55,814 nucleotides of DNA from Actinomycetes bacterium (GTDB taxonomy: Bacteria > Actinomycetota > Acidimicrobiia > Acidimicrobiales > JAJYXR01), in NCBI GenBank assembly GCA_021801525.1, contig JAJYXW010000138.1, positions 1 through 55,814 of the forward strand, given 5' to 3'. Positions within the stretch are counted from its first letter, which is position 1, and each line of letters begins with the position of its first letter. Shown here piece by piece: positions 19,968 through 29,793 of the stretch. The notes below the pieces were generated by a model. It was not told the DNA's origin. It made no database searches and saw nothing but the letters and a program-made list of their open reading frames with translations. The position numbers and the translations under genes were made by a program.

Positions 19968-20882
19968 TCAATCCTCGTGCTCCGATAGCTCTGCCTGACG
20001 AAGGGCCTCGGCGCCGCCGACGATCTCCATGATCTCTGTGGTGATCGCGTCCTGGCGAGCCCGGTTCATCACCCTTGTCAGGGTCTTCGTCAGCTCGTCG
20101 GCGTTGTCGGTGGCCGCAGCCATCGCCCTCTGGCGGGCAGTGTGCTCACTCGCTGCCGCCTCGAGCAACGCGCCGAAGACGGCTGCCTCGACATACCTCG
20201 GAACCAGGCTCGCCAGCAGCTCCGGGCCGTCGGGCTCGAGCTCGGTGTAGCCTGCGCGCCGCTCGGCCTCGCCGGAGGACGACTCCGGCCCAGGCACAGG
20301 GAGCGGCAGCACCTGGCGCGTCTCCACCACCTGCGTGCCAGCCGAGAGAAAGCGGGTGGAGACCACCATCACCTGGTCGACCGCCTCCTCGAGGAACGGG
20401 GCGCACAGCACACCCGCGACCTCCCGGGCGTCGGTGAATGCGGGGCGGTCGGAGAACCCCGTGAAGGAGCTCTCGACCTCGTGGCCCCTGAAGCGGAGGT
20501 ACGACACCGCCTTGCGCCCCGTGGTGACGAGCCTGTATCTCACCCCCCGCTCAGTTCCCGCGGCGAGGAGCCTTTCGGTCGTTCGAAGCACGTTGGCGTT
20601 GTAACCCCCGCACAGACCCCTGTCCGCGACCACGGCGAGGAGCAGCACGCTCGTGGGGGCCTCGGGCACCCCGATGAGCCGCCCGGTGCCTCCCGGCAGA
20701 TCGCGTGCAGCCTCGGCCAGCACCTGGGCTATCCCCTCCTGGTAGGGCTTCGCCGAGGCAATGCGGTTCTGGGCGCGCACTATCTGCGAAGCCGCGATCA
20801 GCTCCATCGCCCTGGTGATCTTCTTCGTCGCCTGGACGCTGCGGATACGGCGCCGCAGGACCCTCTCCTGGCCACCCGCCAT
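19968..20882 (-). CDS. atpG: ATP synthase gamma subunit
   Basis: Rotary shaft of F1, 304 residues. N-terminal RRRIRSVQATKKITRAMELI then AASQIVRAQNR and C-terminal ATDNADELTKTLTRVMNRAR then QDAITTEIMEIVGGAEA form the two coiled-coil helices. The middle domain holds VLLLAVVADRGLCGGYNANV. ATG at 20882 is three bases after the atpA stop. Confidence 0.96.
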   Translation of the reverse strand: MAGGQERVLRRRIRSVQATKKITRAMELIAASQIVRAQNRIASAKPYQEGIAQVLAEAARDLPGGTGRLIGVPEAPTSVLLLAVVADRGLCGGYNANVLRTTERLLAAGTERGVRYRLVTTGRKAVSYLRFRGHEVESSFTGFSDRPAFTDAREVAGVLCAPFLEEAVDQVMVVSTRFLSAGTQVVETRQVLPLPVPGPESSSGEAERRAGYTELEPDGPELLASLVPRYVEAAVFGALLEAAASEHTARQRAMAAATDNADELTKTLTRVMNRARQDAITTEIMEIVGGAEALRQAELSEHED

Positions 20883-20885
20883 CGC

Positions 20886-22409
20886 TCAGGCACCGCCCCC
20901 TGTGTCGAACCCCGAGGCGAACGACTCCAGAGCCTTGTCGAGCACTTCCTCGTCGGGAAGGTCTCCCTTGGTGCGAATGGTCTCGAGCAGGTCCGGGTGG
21001 TTCGCCCGGAGAAAAGCGACGAGCTCGGCCTCGAAGCGCCTGATCTCCGAGACGGGCACCGGGTCGACCCAGCCCTTGGTGCCGGCATAGATGACGACCA
21101 CCTGCTCCTCCACGGCAACAGGCGCGTTCTGGCCCTGCTTCAGCAGCTCGGTGAGGCGGTACCCGCGGTCGAGCTGGGCCTGGGACACCTTGTCGAGCTC
21201 GGACCCGAAGGTGGCGAATGCCTCGAGCTCGCGGAACTGCGCCAGGTCTATCTTCAGCGTGCCGGCCACCTTCTTCATGGCCTTGATCTGGGCGGCGCCG
21301 CCCACCCTGGAGACCGAGATTCCGACGTTCATCGCCGGCCGCACGCCCGAGTAGAAGAGCTCGGACTCCAGGTACACCTGACCGTCGGTGATGGAGATCA
21401 CGTTCGTAGGTATGTAAGCGGAGACGTCCCCGGCCTTGGTCTCGATGATCGGGAGCGCCGTGAGCGAGCCGCCTCCACGTGCGTCGGAGAGCTTCGCCGC
21501 GCGCTCGAGCAGGCGGCTGTGCAGGTAGAAGACGTCGCCCGGGTATGCCTCGCGCCCGGGGGGGCGCCGCAGCAGGAGCGACATCTGCCGGTACGCCTCC
21601 GCCTGCTTGGACAGGTCGTCGTAGACGATGAGGGCGTGCTCGCCGTTCTCCATCCAGTGCTGGCCCATGGCGCACCCCGCGTAGGGAGCCAGGTACTTGA
21701 AGGGGGCCGGGTCCGAAGCCGGGGCTGCCACGACGACGGTGTACTCGAGCGCTCCGTGCTCGGCGAGCGTCGCCACGGTCTGGGCAACCGACGACCCCTT
21801 CTGGCCGATCGCGACGTACACACACTTCACACCCTGGCCGCGCTGGTTGATGATCGTGTCGATCGCGACGGTCGTCTTGCCGGTCTTGCGGTCGCCGATT
21901 ATGAGCTCACGCTGCCCCCTGCCTATGGGGGTCATGGAGTCGATGGCCTTTATCCCCGTCTGCAGGGGCTCGCATACGGGCTGGCGGTCGACGATGCCGG
22001 GAGCCTGCACCTCGAGGCGGCGCGACTGCGTGCTGGCGATCGACCCCTTGCCGTCGATGGGCTCACCAAGGGCGTTGACGACCCGACCGAGAAGGCCGTC
22101 GCCCACAGGGACCGAGAGGATCCGCTTGGTCCCGCGGACTAGCTGCTCCTCCTCGATGTGGGCGTCCATGCCGAGTATCACCGCGCCTATGAGGTCTTCT
22201 TCGAGGTTGAGAGCGAGCCCGAGCGTGCCGTCCTCGAACTCGAGCAGCTCGTTCACCGCTGCGCCGAGGAGGCCGGACACTCTCGCAATCCCGTCGCCCA
22301 CCTCGACGATCCGGCCGACCTGCTCTGCCTCCACCTCGGGGGTGTACTCGGCCACGTTCCTGCTCAACGCCGCGGTTATCTCGGCGGCATCTATCGTGAG
22401 CTCTGCCAT
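20886..22409 (-). CDS. atpA: ATP synthase alpha subunit
   Basis: Non-catalytic nucleotide-binding F1 subunit, 507 residues. N-terminal crown, Walker [16 protein letters not shown] (172-186), [11 protein letters not shown] and the [20 protein letters not shown] segment are as expected. ATG at 22409 has GAAGGAG nine bases upstream. The 666-residue plus-strand ORF opposite it is an antisense artefact. Confidence 0.97.
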   Translation of the reverse strand: MAELTIDAAEITAALSRNVAEYTPEVEAEQVGRIVEVGDGIARVSGLLGAAVNELLEFEDGTLGLALNLEEDLIGAVILGMDAHIEEEQLVRGTKRILSVPVGDGLLGRVVNALGEPIDGKGSIASTQSRRLEVQAPGIVDRQPVCEPLQTGIKAIDSMTPIGRGQRELIIGDRKTGKTTVAIDTIINQRGQGVKCVYVAIGQKGSSVAQTVATLAEHGALEYTVVVAAPASDPAPFKYLAPYAGCAMGQHWMENGEHALIVYDDLSKQAEAYRQMSLLLRRPPGREAYPGDVFYLHSRLLERAAKLSDARGGGSLTALPIIETKAGDVSAYIPTNVISITDGQVYLESELFYSGVRPAMNVGISVSRVGGAAQIKAMKKVAGTLKIDLAQFRELEAFATFGSELDKVSQAQLDRGYRLTELLKQGQNAPVAVEEQVVVIYAGTKGWVDPVPVSEIRRFEAELVAFLRANHPDLLETIRTKGDLPDEEVLDKALESFASGFDTGGGA

Positions 22410-22454
22410 CAGCTTGGCTCCTTCGTGTATGTCCTCGTGTCGCCCATGCGACGC

Positions 22455-23390
22455 CTAAAGCGCTCTGCTCGGTACTGCGGCATCGGAGCCGAGCAGGCGC
22501 TCCGACAGCTCCTCCAGCCTGTGGCTCGCGCTGGCGTCGACGAGCAGGTCGCCGATCGCAACGACTGCGCCGCCGAGAAGTGCCGGGTCCACGGTCACCT
22601 GAACCTCCACCGGCGCGCCGAACCGGCGTGACAGGACGTCCGCGAGCCTCGAGCGATCCTCGTCCGACAGCTCGGTCGCCGCCTCCACCCGAGCCACCCT
22701 CCACCCCCGCGCGGCGGCCGCCTGCTCGGCCAACCACTCGAGCGCACCTACCACGTCGCGCAGGCGCCCGGAGAGCGTCTCGTCGATCAGCCGGACGCTC
22801 GCCGGGTGGGCCCGCCCTGAGAGGAGGTCTGCCACCACGCCCCTGCGCGCTCGCAAGGGCAGCGAGTGGTCGGCCAACGCGGAGCGTAACGCCGGGTTGG
22901 CGGCCACCACACGGGCAAACGCGAACAGCTCACCCTCGACCTGCTCGATCTCCGCCACCTCGTGGAGCACCTCGAGAACTGCCGCCGCATACCCGCCCAT
23001 GCGCGCCCGCCAGGCGCTCCTTCCGAGCGCCAGGTCGATCTCCGGGGGCTCTCCTCCGGCGAGCAGCTCCTCCTGGTGGTTCGCGAAATGCCGCGTCAGT
23101 GCCTCCAGCTCGACCAGGGCAGCGGGCAACTCGTCGGCTCGCTCGTCGGCGACGGCCCGCAGGACTATGCGAAGTGTCGACGGCATGACCCTCTCCGAAA
23201 GCAGGTCCTGCAGGACTGCGCGGCGGGCCTGCATAGGAACACCGACGTCGGTCATGGCCGTTGCGAGCTCGCCGGACCGACCGAATAGACCTGTAACCTG
23301 CGCGATCTCGTCCGCCAGCGCACCCGCGGCAGAACCGGCGGCGGCACTCTCGGCCACGGCCTCGGCATACCCTCGAAGTGTCAGGCGCAC
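22455..23390 (-). CDS. atpH: ATP synthase delta subunit with a duplicated N-terminal domain
   Basis: Peripheral-stalk subunit joining b to the F1 crown. At 311 residues it is far longer than usual (about 180). Residues 133-220 (GYAAAVLEVLHEVAEIEQVE ... LPLRARRGVVADLL) and 225-300 (C-terminal beta/alpha part with DPALLGGAVVAIGDLLVDAS) make a normal delta. Residues 7-105 (GYAEAVAESAA ... VPMQARRAVLQDLL) repeat the helical N-terminal domain with the same pattern. The mycobacterial b-delta fusion also carries such an extra domain, but here b is a separate gene upstream. GTG start at 23390. Confidence 0.93.
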   Translation of the reverse strand: MRLTLRGYAEAVAESAAAGSAAGALADEIAQVTGLFGRSGELATAMTDVGVPMQARRAVLQDLLSERVMPSTLRIVLRAVADERADELPAALVELEALTRHFANHQEELLAGGEPPEIDLALGRSAWRARMGGYAAAVLEVLHEVAEIEQVEGELFAFARVVAANPALRSALADHSLPLRARRGVVADLLSGRAHPASVRLIDETLSGRLRDVVGALEWLAEQAAAARGWRVARVEAATELSDEDRSRLADVLSRRFGAPVEVQVTVDPALLGGAVVAIGDLLVDASASHRLEELSERLLGSDAAVPSRAL

Positions 23391-23465
23391 CTGTCGCCTC
23401 TCGGGGCTCTCGAGTGGCTCGGAGGCCCTCCTATTGCTCGACGCTGCACTCGCAAGGGCTCCCGC

Positions 23466-24065
23466 CTACTCCTGCGACGCGCTCGGCGCGCCGGCGGCTG
23501 GCACCCCGGCAGCTGGCACCCCGGCAGCTGGCACCCCGGCAGCTGGCCGGCGGCTCATGGCGTCCCCCGAGCGCAGGACCTCCACCGCCTCGTCTATGAG
23601 ATCCCGGTGTGCAGCCGCGTCCACCTCGCGCCCCACGACCTGGCGGGCCACAGCGAGCACAAGGGCCGCAACCTCGGCGCTCACCTCCTCTACAGCCCGC
23701 CTGCGCGCGAGGGCAAGCTCCTCGCCGGCACTGGCCACCAAGCGGGAGCGCTCCTCCTCCGCGCGAGCCCTCGCATCGGCGACTACCTGCTCCGCGGTCC
23801 GGTTCGCCTGGGCGACTATCTGGCGCGCCTCGGCACGGGCTTCCTCTACGGTCCTCTCCCTTTCGCCACGCGCCCGATCTGCCTCGGCCCGCGCTGCCTC
23901 GGCCGCGCCCAGTGATTCGGCTATCTCGGCTTGGCGCTTCTCTGCCATCTGGTTCAGCGGGGGGAGCACCACCTTTGCGACGAAGGCGACCACGATCAAG
24001 AACGCGATCACCTCCACCACAATGGTGCCGTTCGGCACCAGGAAGTTGCTCGTAGCGAGGATCAT
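23466..24065 (-). CDS. atpF: ATP synthase b subunit
   Basis: Peripheral-stalk subunit, 199 residues: one N-terminal membrane helix (IVVEVIAFLIVVAFVAKVVL), then a long charged helix rich in Ala, Glu and Arg for dimerisation, then a region MSRRPAAGVPAAGVPAAG near the C-terminus made of three five-residue repeats not expected in the family. The ATG at 24065 follows the atpE stop with AGAAGG directly before it. Not fused to delta, unlike mycobacteria. Confidence 0.93.
   Translation of the reverse strand: MILATSNFLVPNGTIVVEVIAFLIVVAFVAKVVLPPLNQMAEKRQAEIAESLGAAEAARAEADRARGERERTVEEARAEARQIVAQANRTAEQVVADARARAEEERSRLVASAGEELALARRRAVEEVSAEVAALVLAVARQVVGREVDAAAHRDLIDEAVEVLRSGDAMSRRPAAGVPAAGVPAAGVPAAGAPSASQE
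23493..23549. repeat. 15-bp coding tandem repeat at the atpF 3' end
   Basis: Nearly four copies of GGCAGCTGGCACCCC, the first with one substitution. On the minus strand it encodes the repeated GVPAA of the AtpF tail. Confidence 0.92.
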
Positions 24066-24069
24066 CCTT

Positions 24070-24333
24070 CTACTTCTTGTAGAGCGAGAAGACGAACAGG
24101 GCCGTGAAGGCCAGGTTGATGAAGTACATGGCCTCCACCAGCCCGACCGTCAGGAACATGATTGTGAAGAGACGTCCCTGGGCCTCGGGCTGCCTGGCGA
24201 CGCCGGCGATCGTCTGGCTGCCCGCCAGGCCGTCGCCGACTGCTGCCCCGACCGCGCCGCCGCCAAGGGCGAGCCCGCCCCCTACCATGGCGCCGGCGAG
24301 CTTCACTGCCTCCGCCATCGCGTTGGTTGCCAT
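24070..24333 (-). CDS. atpE: ATP synthase c subunit
   Basis: Proton-carrying rotor ring subunit, 87 residues, two membrane helices joined by the polar loop ARQPEAQGR. The first helix has a glycine-rich [18 protein letters not shown] pattern; the ion-binding carboxylate is Glu67 in [10 protein letters not shown]. No Na+ signature is obvious. ATG at 24333 has AAGGAG nine bases upstream. Confidence 0.96.
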   Translation of the reverse strand: MATNAMAEAVKLAGAMVGGGLALGGGAVGAAVGDGLAGSQTIAGVARQPEAQGRLFTIMFLTVGLVEAMYFINLAFTALFVFSLYKK

Positions 24334-24382
24334 CGATGATGCTCCTTTGTGTGTGGGTTTTACGGACAGAAGGTCGAGGTCG

Positions 24383-25147
24383 CTAGGCGTGCTGCATGGC
24401 GACGTCGAAGTATATGAGGGTGAGCAGGGAGAAGATGAAGGCTTGGATGGGGCCGATCAGCAGCACGTCGAAGAGCTTCCAAGCAGGGTCGAACAGCACG
24501 ACCGCCAGGTAGCCGACCGGAAGCCCGGCAATGTGCCACACCGCCAGGGCGGCGATCAACGCGAGCATGAGGCCTCCCGACAGGAGGTTCCCGAAGAGAC
24601 GGAGAGCCAGCGTGAGCGGCCTCGCGACCTCCTCGACGACGTTGATGAACAAGTTGAGGGGGAATAGGAACTTGGGGAACGGCTGGAACAGGTAATGCGA
24701 CACGTAGCCGATCGGTCCCCTCGACTTGATCGACGCCCCGTGAACCAGCACTATCACGAACAGGGCCATCCCTAGGGGAAGGTTGATGTCGCCCGTGGGT
24801 GCAGGAAGGAACTCGTACTTGGCACCCAGGCCGAATACCTCGAACCAGTTGGCCACCAGGATGAACAGGAAGAGAGCCACCGCGAGCGGAACTATCGCCG
24901 CGCCGCGAGGGCCGATCGAGGTCTCCACCTGCTTCTGGACGGCGCCCACCCCCGCCTCCCACACGAGCTGCAGCTTGCCGGGCACGCCGCTCGTCGCTCT
25001 GGCCCTCAGTACCAGCCCGAGCACCATGACGACCAGCATCGCGGCGCCGGTCGCCCAGAGGGTGTCCAGGTTCACCGTGAGCCCGAAGAGCTTGCCCTGG
25101 GGGTGGCTTCCCACGGTGATGCTGGCCGCGAGGAGGACACTCGTCAT
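24383..25147 (-). CDS. atpB: ATP synthase a subunit
   Basis: Stator proton channel, 254 residues with about five or six membrane helices. The essential arginine is Arg183 in [13 protein letters not shown] and the last helix [13 protein letters not shown] is conserved. At the position of E. coli Glu219 (LFGNMYAGEL) there is Gly192, so the half-channel acid is likely supplied elsewhere, as in several other lineages. ATG at 25147 overlaps the preceding gene's stop (ATGA). Confidence 0.95.
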   Translation of the reverse strand: MTSVLLAASITVGSHPQGKLFGLTVNLDTLWATGAAMLVVMVLGLVLRARATSGVPGKLQLVWEAGVGAVQKQVETSIGPRGAAIVPLAVALFLFILVANWFEVFGLGAKYEFLPAPTGDINLPLGMALFVIVLVHGASIKSRGPIGYVSHYLFQPFPKFLFPLNLFINVVEEVARPLTLALRLFGNLLSGGLMLALIAALAVWHIAGLPVGYLAVVLFDPAWKLFDVLLIGPIQAFIFSLLTLIYFDVAMQHA

Positions 25148-25563
25148 GTCGGCTCACCGGCTTGGCCCGAGGAGCGCAGGAGCGAGACCGTGACGTTCGC
25201 GAGCAGCAGCATCTCGAAGAACGCGAGACCGACGAGTGTTCCGAAGCCGAGGGGCGCGTCCACGAGCAGCAGGGCCACTGCGACTGCGCTCACCACCCCC
25301 AGGCGCCCGAGGGTGCTCGTTGCGAGCGGCCTGCGCTTGTCGGGCCTCATCGAGCGGCTCACGCGCTCCACCGAGCGGGTGACCATGCGGAAGTTGCCGA
25401 GCCCGAGCCCGAGTCCTATGCAGAACCCGAGCCCCGTGAGTGCATAACCCGCCACGACGCCCACGACCAGGGCAACTATGCCGGCAGCAAGCGCTGCCAG
25501 GGCAGCTCGCCTTGCCAGATGGGCGATCTCGGGCAGCGAGAGTGAGAGAAGGTTCTGGAGCAT
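25144..25563 (-). CDS. ATP synthase I-like membrane protein
   Basis: A 139-residue protein with about four membrane helices (LAALAAGIVALVVGVVAGYAL; FCIGLGLGLGNFRMVTRSVE; GVVSAVAVALLLV; TLVGLAFFEMLLLANVTVSL). The place just before atpB and the GLGLGNF turn fit the AtpI/Rv1303 position, which is thought to help c-ring assembly or Mg2+ uptake. Sequence identity is low, so the name rests mainly on context. Confidence 0.7.
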   Translation of the reverse strand: MLQNLLSLSLPEIAHLARRAALAALAAGIVALVVGVVAGYALTGLGFCIGLGLGLGNFRMVTRSVERVSRSMRPDKRRPLATSTLGRLGVVSAVAVALLLVDAPLGFGTLVGLAFFEMLLLANVTVSLLRSSGQAGEPT

Positions 25564-25606
25564 GGCTAAGAGGTGTGTGAGGGTCGCATGTGTGAGGGTC
25601 GGAACT

Positions 25607-25831
25607 CTACAGGTACTTGCGCACCTGGTGCACCGTCGCCGCTACGGCCAACACGACGCCGAAGCCGAGCCCGACAAAGGTGAGGGCGGAGCCCGTTCCT
25701 GCCCAGTCGTCGATCAGCACACCGAGCACGAGCCCCCCGCCGATAAAGAGCGCTGACGACAGGCCCATGGCCAGCAGGTCCAGCAAGCCTGGCGACGGCT
25801 TGGACCCTGGCTGGTCGGGCAGTTCTTCCAT
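25607..25831 (-). CDS. AtpZ/AtpI-type small membrane protein
   Basis: A 74-residue protein with two membrane helices: LLDLLAMGLSSALFIGGGLV then LGVLIDDWAGTGSALTF, then VGLGFGVVLAVAATVHQVRK. The Gly-rich first helix followed by GxxIDxW and a second helix ending in basic residues is the AtpZ (F0F1 ATPase accessory) pattern. It opens the atp operon. AtpZ with AtpI has been linked to a Mg/Ca channel and c-ring assembly. Confidence 0.75.
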   Translation of the reverse strand: MEELPDQPGSKPSPGLLDLLAMGLSSALFIGGGLVLGVLIDDWAGTGSALTFVGLGFGVVLAVAATVHQVRKYL

Positions 25832-25902
25832 GGCGCCTCGTCGAAGGCGCGTCAGGAAAAGAGCGGCTGTGGGACATCACCCGCTGCAGCCCTGCTCACT
25901 CT

Positions 25903-25930
25903 GGGAGGCCGGCACTCGGGCCGGCTTCCC
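25903..25930 (-). terminator. GC-rich hairpin between wecA and the atp operon
   Basis: GGGAGGCCGGC (25903-25913) pairs with GCCGGCTTCCC (25920-25930), ten of eleven pairs with a six-base loop. It lies in the 177-base gap after the wecA stop and before the first atp gene, so it may terminate the wecA transcript. No T-run. Confidence 0.45.
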
Positions 25931-26008
25931 AACGACAGCTCGCTCCATCGCAACATGCGCGCTGCTGGCTGGGAACGCTGGCGATCCTGCTACTCGACGG
26001 CACGCCGA

Positions 26009-27328
26009 TCATCTTCGCATCAGGTGACGGCCACTGCCAAAACGGCGCTGCGCCGCGTGCCCCGCAAGTGGGCGATCCGGTGCCTGACCCGGAGCTACGG
26101 ACTCGGGGACAACCAGTGCGCTGCCTGGATGTGCGCTGCCTGGAGCTGCGCTGCCCGGAGGTGCGGGCTCGGGCGGAGCGTCGTCGCGGAGATCCGCGGG
26201 CGGCGATAGCACCTCCGGAGCCCGCTCGTCGTCGCCGCGCCGCAGGCCGGGGTGGAACATGGTGTAGAGGGCGAGCCCGAGGACCACGGCGCCGAAGGGG
26301 ATGACGGCGTTAGCGGCTCGCCCACCGAACAGCGGGAGGAGCACGAAGCCCGACAGCACGACCGTCCATGCCCAGAGGATGACCACCGTCCGGCGATGCC
26401 CATGTCCCAGGCGGAGTAGCCGGTGGTGAATGTGGTCCTTGTCGGGGGTCTGGAACCCGGTGCCCTTCGCGGTGCGCCTGACGAAGGCGAAGGCCATGTC
26501 GGCTATGGGGACGCCGAGGATGAAGAGCGGGATGAACAAAGGAGCGAAGAAGAAGTACGTCTGGCCGCTCACCGGCGGAGTCCTCCCCCCCACCACCATG
26601 GTCGCGGAGGCCATCAGAAGGCCCAGGAGCAGAGCCCCCGCGTCCCCCATGAACACCTTCGCCTCGTGGAAGTTGTGGGGCAGGAACCCGAGGCACGCCC
26701 CGCAGGTCACGACCGCTATCAGAGGGCCGATGTTGTGCGCGGAGAGCTCGCCGAGCACCACGAGCCGCAGCCCGTAGACGGCGAGTGCGCCCGACCCAAT
26801 GGCGACAATGCCCGCGGCCAGGCCATCGAGGCCATCGATCAAGTTCACGGCGTTGGTGATGCCGATCACCCACAACGCGGTGAGCAGCGGAGTAAGCCCG
26901 GGCGAGAGGACGACGAACCCGGCGAGCGGGATCTTGAACTGGAACATCGTGACGCCGAAGAAGTACAGGACGCTCGCTGCGAGGACCTCGCCGGCCACCT
27001 TGGCAGGGGCGGACATGTCTCGGGCGTCGTCGAGGAGACCTACCCCGAAGATCACAGCTGCCGCTATGACGACGCCAAGCGGCTCCGAGGACCCGGTGAA
27101 GATGCGCCCCATGGGCGCCATCGTCGACGCGACGGCCAACCCGGCGAAGACTGCCAGGAGCATTGCGACGCCCCCGCCATATGGAGTCGGCCGCTGGTGC
27201 ACCCTGCGCTCGTCAGGCGCAGCGACGTGCCCCAGACGCCGGGCCACTCCCCGCGCGGGGAAGCAGGCAGCGAAGCTCACGAGGGCGGCGACGGCCCCGA
27301 CGACGACGTACGAGCCGACCGGGGGCAA
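26009..27328 (-). CDS. wecA: Undecaprenyl-phosphate GlcNAc-1-phosphate transferase (WecA/TagO family)
   Basis: Membrane enzyme that starts a lipid-linked glycan (arabinogalactan- or teichoic-type polymers) by moving a sugar phosphate to decaprenyl/undecaprenyl phosphate. The 439-residue protein has about eleven helices, the metal-binding LLDDARDMSAPAK (98-110), catalytic NLIDGLDGLAAG (162-173) and VFMGDAGALLLG. Its place before the atp genes matches Rv1302 of M. tuberculosis. The start is TTG at 27328, with GGAGG upstream and only six bases after the glyA stop. The last 80 residues are a Pro/Ala/Gly/Ser tail with short repeats (PGSAAPGSAHPGSA, 26121-26165). Confidence 0.9.
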   Translation of the reverse strand: MPPVGSYVVVGAVAALVSFAACFPARGVARRLGHVAAPDERRVHQRPTPYGGGVAMLLAVFAGLAVASTMAPMGRIFTGSSEPLGVVIAAAVIFGVGLLDDARDMSAPAKVAGEVLAASVLYFFGVTMFQFKIPLAGFVVLSPGLTPLLTALWVIGITNAVNLIDGLDGLAAGIVAIGSGALAVYGLRLVVLGELSAHNIGPLIAVVTCGACLGFLPHNFHEAKVFMGDAGALLLGLLMASATMVVGGRTPPVSGQTYFFFAPLFIPLFILGVPIADMAFAFVRRTAKGTGFQTPDKDHIHHRLLRLGHGHRRTVVILWAWTVVLSGFVLLPLFGGRAANAVIPFGAVVLGLALYTMFHPGLRRGDDERAPEVLSPPADLRDDAPPEPAPPGSAAPGSAHPGSALVVPESVAPGQAPDRPLAGHAAQRRFGSGRHLMRR

Positions 27329-27334
27329 CCTCGG

Positions 27335-28669
27335 TCAGCCTCCGCCGGGACTGCCGTCGAGCTCGGGGTACGGCGGGAACGCGGCACACAGCGCGGCCAC
27401 TTCTTCGCCGAGCGCTGTCAGCGCCTGCTCGTCGTCGCGGTTACGCAGCGTCCGGCCTATCAGGCGGGCTATCTCCTCCATCTGCGTGGCGCCCATGCCG
27501 GCAGTCGTCTCCGCTGCGGTGCCCAGCCGCAGGCCGGAAGTGGTGAAAGGTGGGCGCGGATCGTCGGGGATCTGGTTGCGATTGAGCGTAATGCCTACGC
27601 GGTCGAGCACGTCCTGGGCCTGCTTGCCGGTGAGCTCGGCGTCGAAAGGCCGGAGGTCCACGAGGAGCAGGTGGTTGTCCGTGCCTCCTGAGACAATCCT
27701 GAAGCCTTCGCCAGCCAGTGCGCCCGCAAGAGCCCGAGCGTTGGTGACGACCCTGGCCGCGTACTCGCGGAAGCTGGGCTCCGCCGCCTCGCCGAAGGCG
27801 ACCGCCTTTGCTGCGACGACGTGCTCGAGCGGACCTCCCTGGAGCCCGGGGAAGACAGCGGAGTCGATCGCCTTCGCGTGCTCCGCCTTGCACAAGATCG
27901 CGCCGCCGCGGGGGCCTCGGAGGGTCTTGTGAGTGGTAAAGGTGACGACGTCGGCAAGGGCTACGGGGCTCGGATGCACACCGCCGGCAATCAGCCCCGC
28001 AGGGTGCGCCGAGTCGAACATGAGGTAGGCCCCCACTGCGTCGGCGATCTCCCTGAAGGGCTCTGGTTCGATCAGGCGGGAGTAGGCGGTGGCCCCTGCC
28101 ACTATGAGGCGGGGCCGCTCGCGCTTGGCCAGGTCGGCCACCTGGTCGAAATCGATCACCTCCCCCGGCGAGCCGGGATCGCCCGTCGCGGGCGTCACGC
28201 CGTAGGAGACGAAGCGCCATATCCTGCTCGTGATGCTCGCCGGAGAGCCGTGGGTCAGGTGCCCGCCCTGGTCGAGGCGCATCGCGAGGACAGTGTCGCC
28301 CGGATCGAGCAGTGCCTGGTAGACCGCCAGGTTGGCGCTGGCGCCCGCGTGCGGCTGCACGTTCGCGTGCTCAGCCCCGAAGAGCGCCTTGGCGCGCTCG
28401 CGAGCCAGCGCCTCGACTTCGTCCACGACGCGGTTGCCGCCGTAGTAACGCTTCCCCGGATAGCCCTCCGCGTACTTGTTGGTGAGGACCGATCCAGTGG
28501 CAGCCAGCACGGCCGCGGAGGTGAAGTTCTCCGAGGCAATGAGCTGCAGCGTGCTCGACTGCCGCTCGGCCTCTGCAGCCAGCAGGTTCGACACCTCCTG
28601 GTCCGCGCCGAGCCAGTGTTGGAACGGGGACGAGGCAAAGCGGCTGGAGTCGCCTGCGAGGCTAGGCAC
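27335..28669 (-). CDS. glyA: Serine hydroxymethyltransferase
   Basis: PLP enzyme interconverting serine and glycine with tetrahydrofolate. The 444-residue protein has [47 protein letters not shown] and the PLP lysine Lys248 in [14 protein letters not shown]. The Asp before the catalytic His is in [15 protein letters not shown] start at 28669 overlaps the rpiB stop by eight bases. Confidence 0.96.
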   Translation of the reverse strand: MPSLAGDSSRFASSPFQHWLGADQEVSNLLAAEAERQSSTLQLIASENFTSAAVLAATGSVLTNKYAEGYPGKRYYGGNRVVDEVEALARERAKALFGAEHANVQPHAGASANLAVYQALLDPGDTVLAMRLDQGGHLTHGSPASITSRIWRFVSYGVTPATGDPGSPGEVIDFDQVADLAKRERPRLIVAGATAYSRLIEPEPFREIADAVGAYLMFDSAHPAGLIAGGVHPSPVALADVVTFTTHKTLRGPRGGAILCKAEHAKAIDSAVFPGLQGGPLEHVVAAKAVAFGEAAEPSFREYAARVVTNARALAGALAGEGFRIVSGGTDNHLLLVDLRPFDAELTGKQAQDVLDRVGITLNRNQIPDDPRPPFTTSGLRLGTAAETTAGMGATQMEEIARLIGRTLRNRDDEQALTALGEEVAALCAAFPPYPELDGSPGGG

Positions 28670-29156
28670 GAGCTCTCCCGCTCGCAGGTGCGGAGGCCCC
28701 TAGGGCGTGCACCGGCCCGCCGGACTCGATCGAGGCGATCTCCTCCACCCTCCGGTGGTGCCGGCCACCCGCGTGCTCGGCTGCGAGGAAAGTCGTGACT
28801 GCTTCCCTCGCCACCTCGGCACCAACGACGCGCCCGCCGAGGCAGAGCACGTTGGCTTCGTTGTGCTCGCGAGCAAGTCGCGCCGTCGTCACGTCGTGAA
28901 CGACAGCCGCGCGCACGCCTCGGACCTTGTTGGCGGCAATGCCGATGCCAATCCCGGTGCCGCAGACGCACAAACCGAGGTCGGCCCGCCCGGAGGCCAC
29001 AGCCTCTCCCACAGCAGCGCCGTACGCGGGGTAGTCGACGGGGTCCTCGGTGTCCGTTCCCATGTCGTCGACCAAGTGCCCGAGCTCGGCCAGGTAGGCG
29101 GCCAGCACCTGCTTGAGGGGAAAGCCGGCATGGTCGGAGCCGACGGCTATGCGCAT
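28662..29156 (-). CDS. rpiB: Ribose-5-phosphate isomerase B
   Basis: Isomerises ribose 5-phosphate and ribulose 5-phosphate. The first 145 residues show [23 protein letters not shown], the catalytic Cys65 in [17 protein letters not shown] and [13 protein letters not shown]. About 20 extra residues at the C-terminus are Gly/Ala/Ser-rich and unusual. ATG at 29156. Overlaps glyA. Confidence 0.95.
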   Translation of the reverse strand: MRIAVGSDHAGFPLKQVLAAYLAELGHLVDDMGTDTEDPVDYPAYGAAVGEAVASGRADLGLCVCGTGIGIGIAANKVRGVRAAVVHDVTTARLAREHNEANVLCLGGRVVGAEVAREAVTTFLAAEHAGGRHHRRVEEIASIESGGPVHALGASAPASGRARA

Positions 29157-29205
29157 GACCGAAGCATACCGACACCTGGAGGGGCCGACCGAGCGTGACG
29201 TGAGC

Positions 29206-29793
29206 TCAGAGCTCGAGCGTAGCGAGTACCTCGCCCCAGGGAAGGGACCCCTCGCGAATGCAGACCGGCTCCCCGCTCACCAGGCCCACGACCGTGGAGG
29301 GCACCCCGTCGCATCTCCCGGCGTCCACGACGACGTCGACCATGCTCCCGAAGCAGGCAGCGACGGCCTCGGCCGTGACCAGCGGAGGTCCGCCGTGGAG
29401 ATTGGCGCTCGTGACCGCCAGGGGACCGGCCCTCCTGCACAGCTCGAGGGCAACAGGGTGAGCGGGACAGCGCAGCCCTATGGATGCCCCGTTGCCGCCG
29501 AGGTCCCAGAGCAGTCCTTCGGCCCGGCGCACGACGATGGTGAGCCCCCCGGGCCAGAACCTCTCCACCAGGATCCGCGCCTGCTCGGGCAAGCGGGAAC
29601 CTGCGGCGAGACAGCTCGCCTGCTCGGTGCTGGCCACCAGCACCGGAAGCTCCATCGCCATGGGCCTGCCCTTGATCTCGAAGATCCTGCGCGTGGCTCC
29701 GGCTAAGTTCGGATCGGCTGCCAGGCCGTAGACCGTATCGGTCGGGATCGCGGCAACGCCGCCGCCGGAGAGCACCTCCAGCGCGTCGCTCAC
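29206..29793 (-). CDS. L-threonylcarbamoyladenylate synthase (Sua5/YrdC)
   Basis: Makes threonylcarbamoyl-AMP for the t6A37 tRNA modification. The 195-residue protein has the YrdC fold with GGVAAIPTDTVYGLAADP, KGRPMAMELPVLVAS, RFWPGGLTIVVRR, GLRCPAHPVA and LAVTSANLHGG. The GTG at 29793 overlaps the prmC stop by four bases (GTGA); the frame is open to 30696, but that part is antisense-like code over prmC. Corresponds in position to Rv1301. Confidence 0.93.
   Translation of the reverse strand: MSDALEVLSGGGVAAIPTDTVYGLAADPNLAGATRRIFEIKGRPMAMELPVLVASTEQASCLAAGSRLPEQARILVERFWPGGLTIVVRRAEGLLWDLGGNGASIGLRCPAHPVALELCRRAGPLAVTSANLHGGPPLVTAEAVAACFGSMVDVVVDAGRCDGVPSTVVGLVSGEPVCIREGSLPWGEVLATLEL

Noticed and set aside
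20142..22142. 666-residue plus-strand ORF
   Set aside because: Antisense to atpG and atpA; composition is the mirror of those genes and it has no domains.
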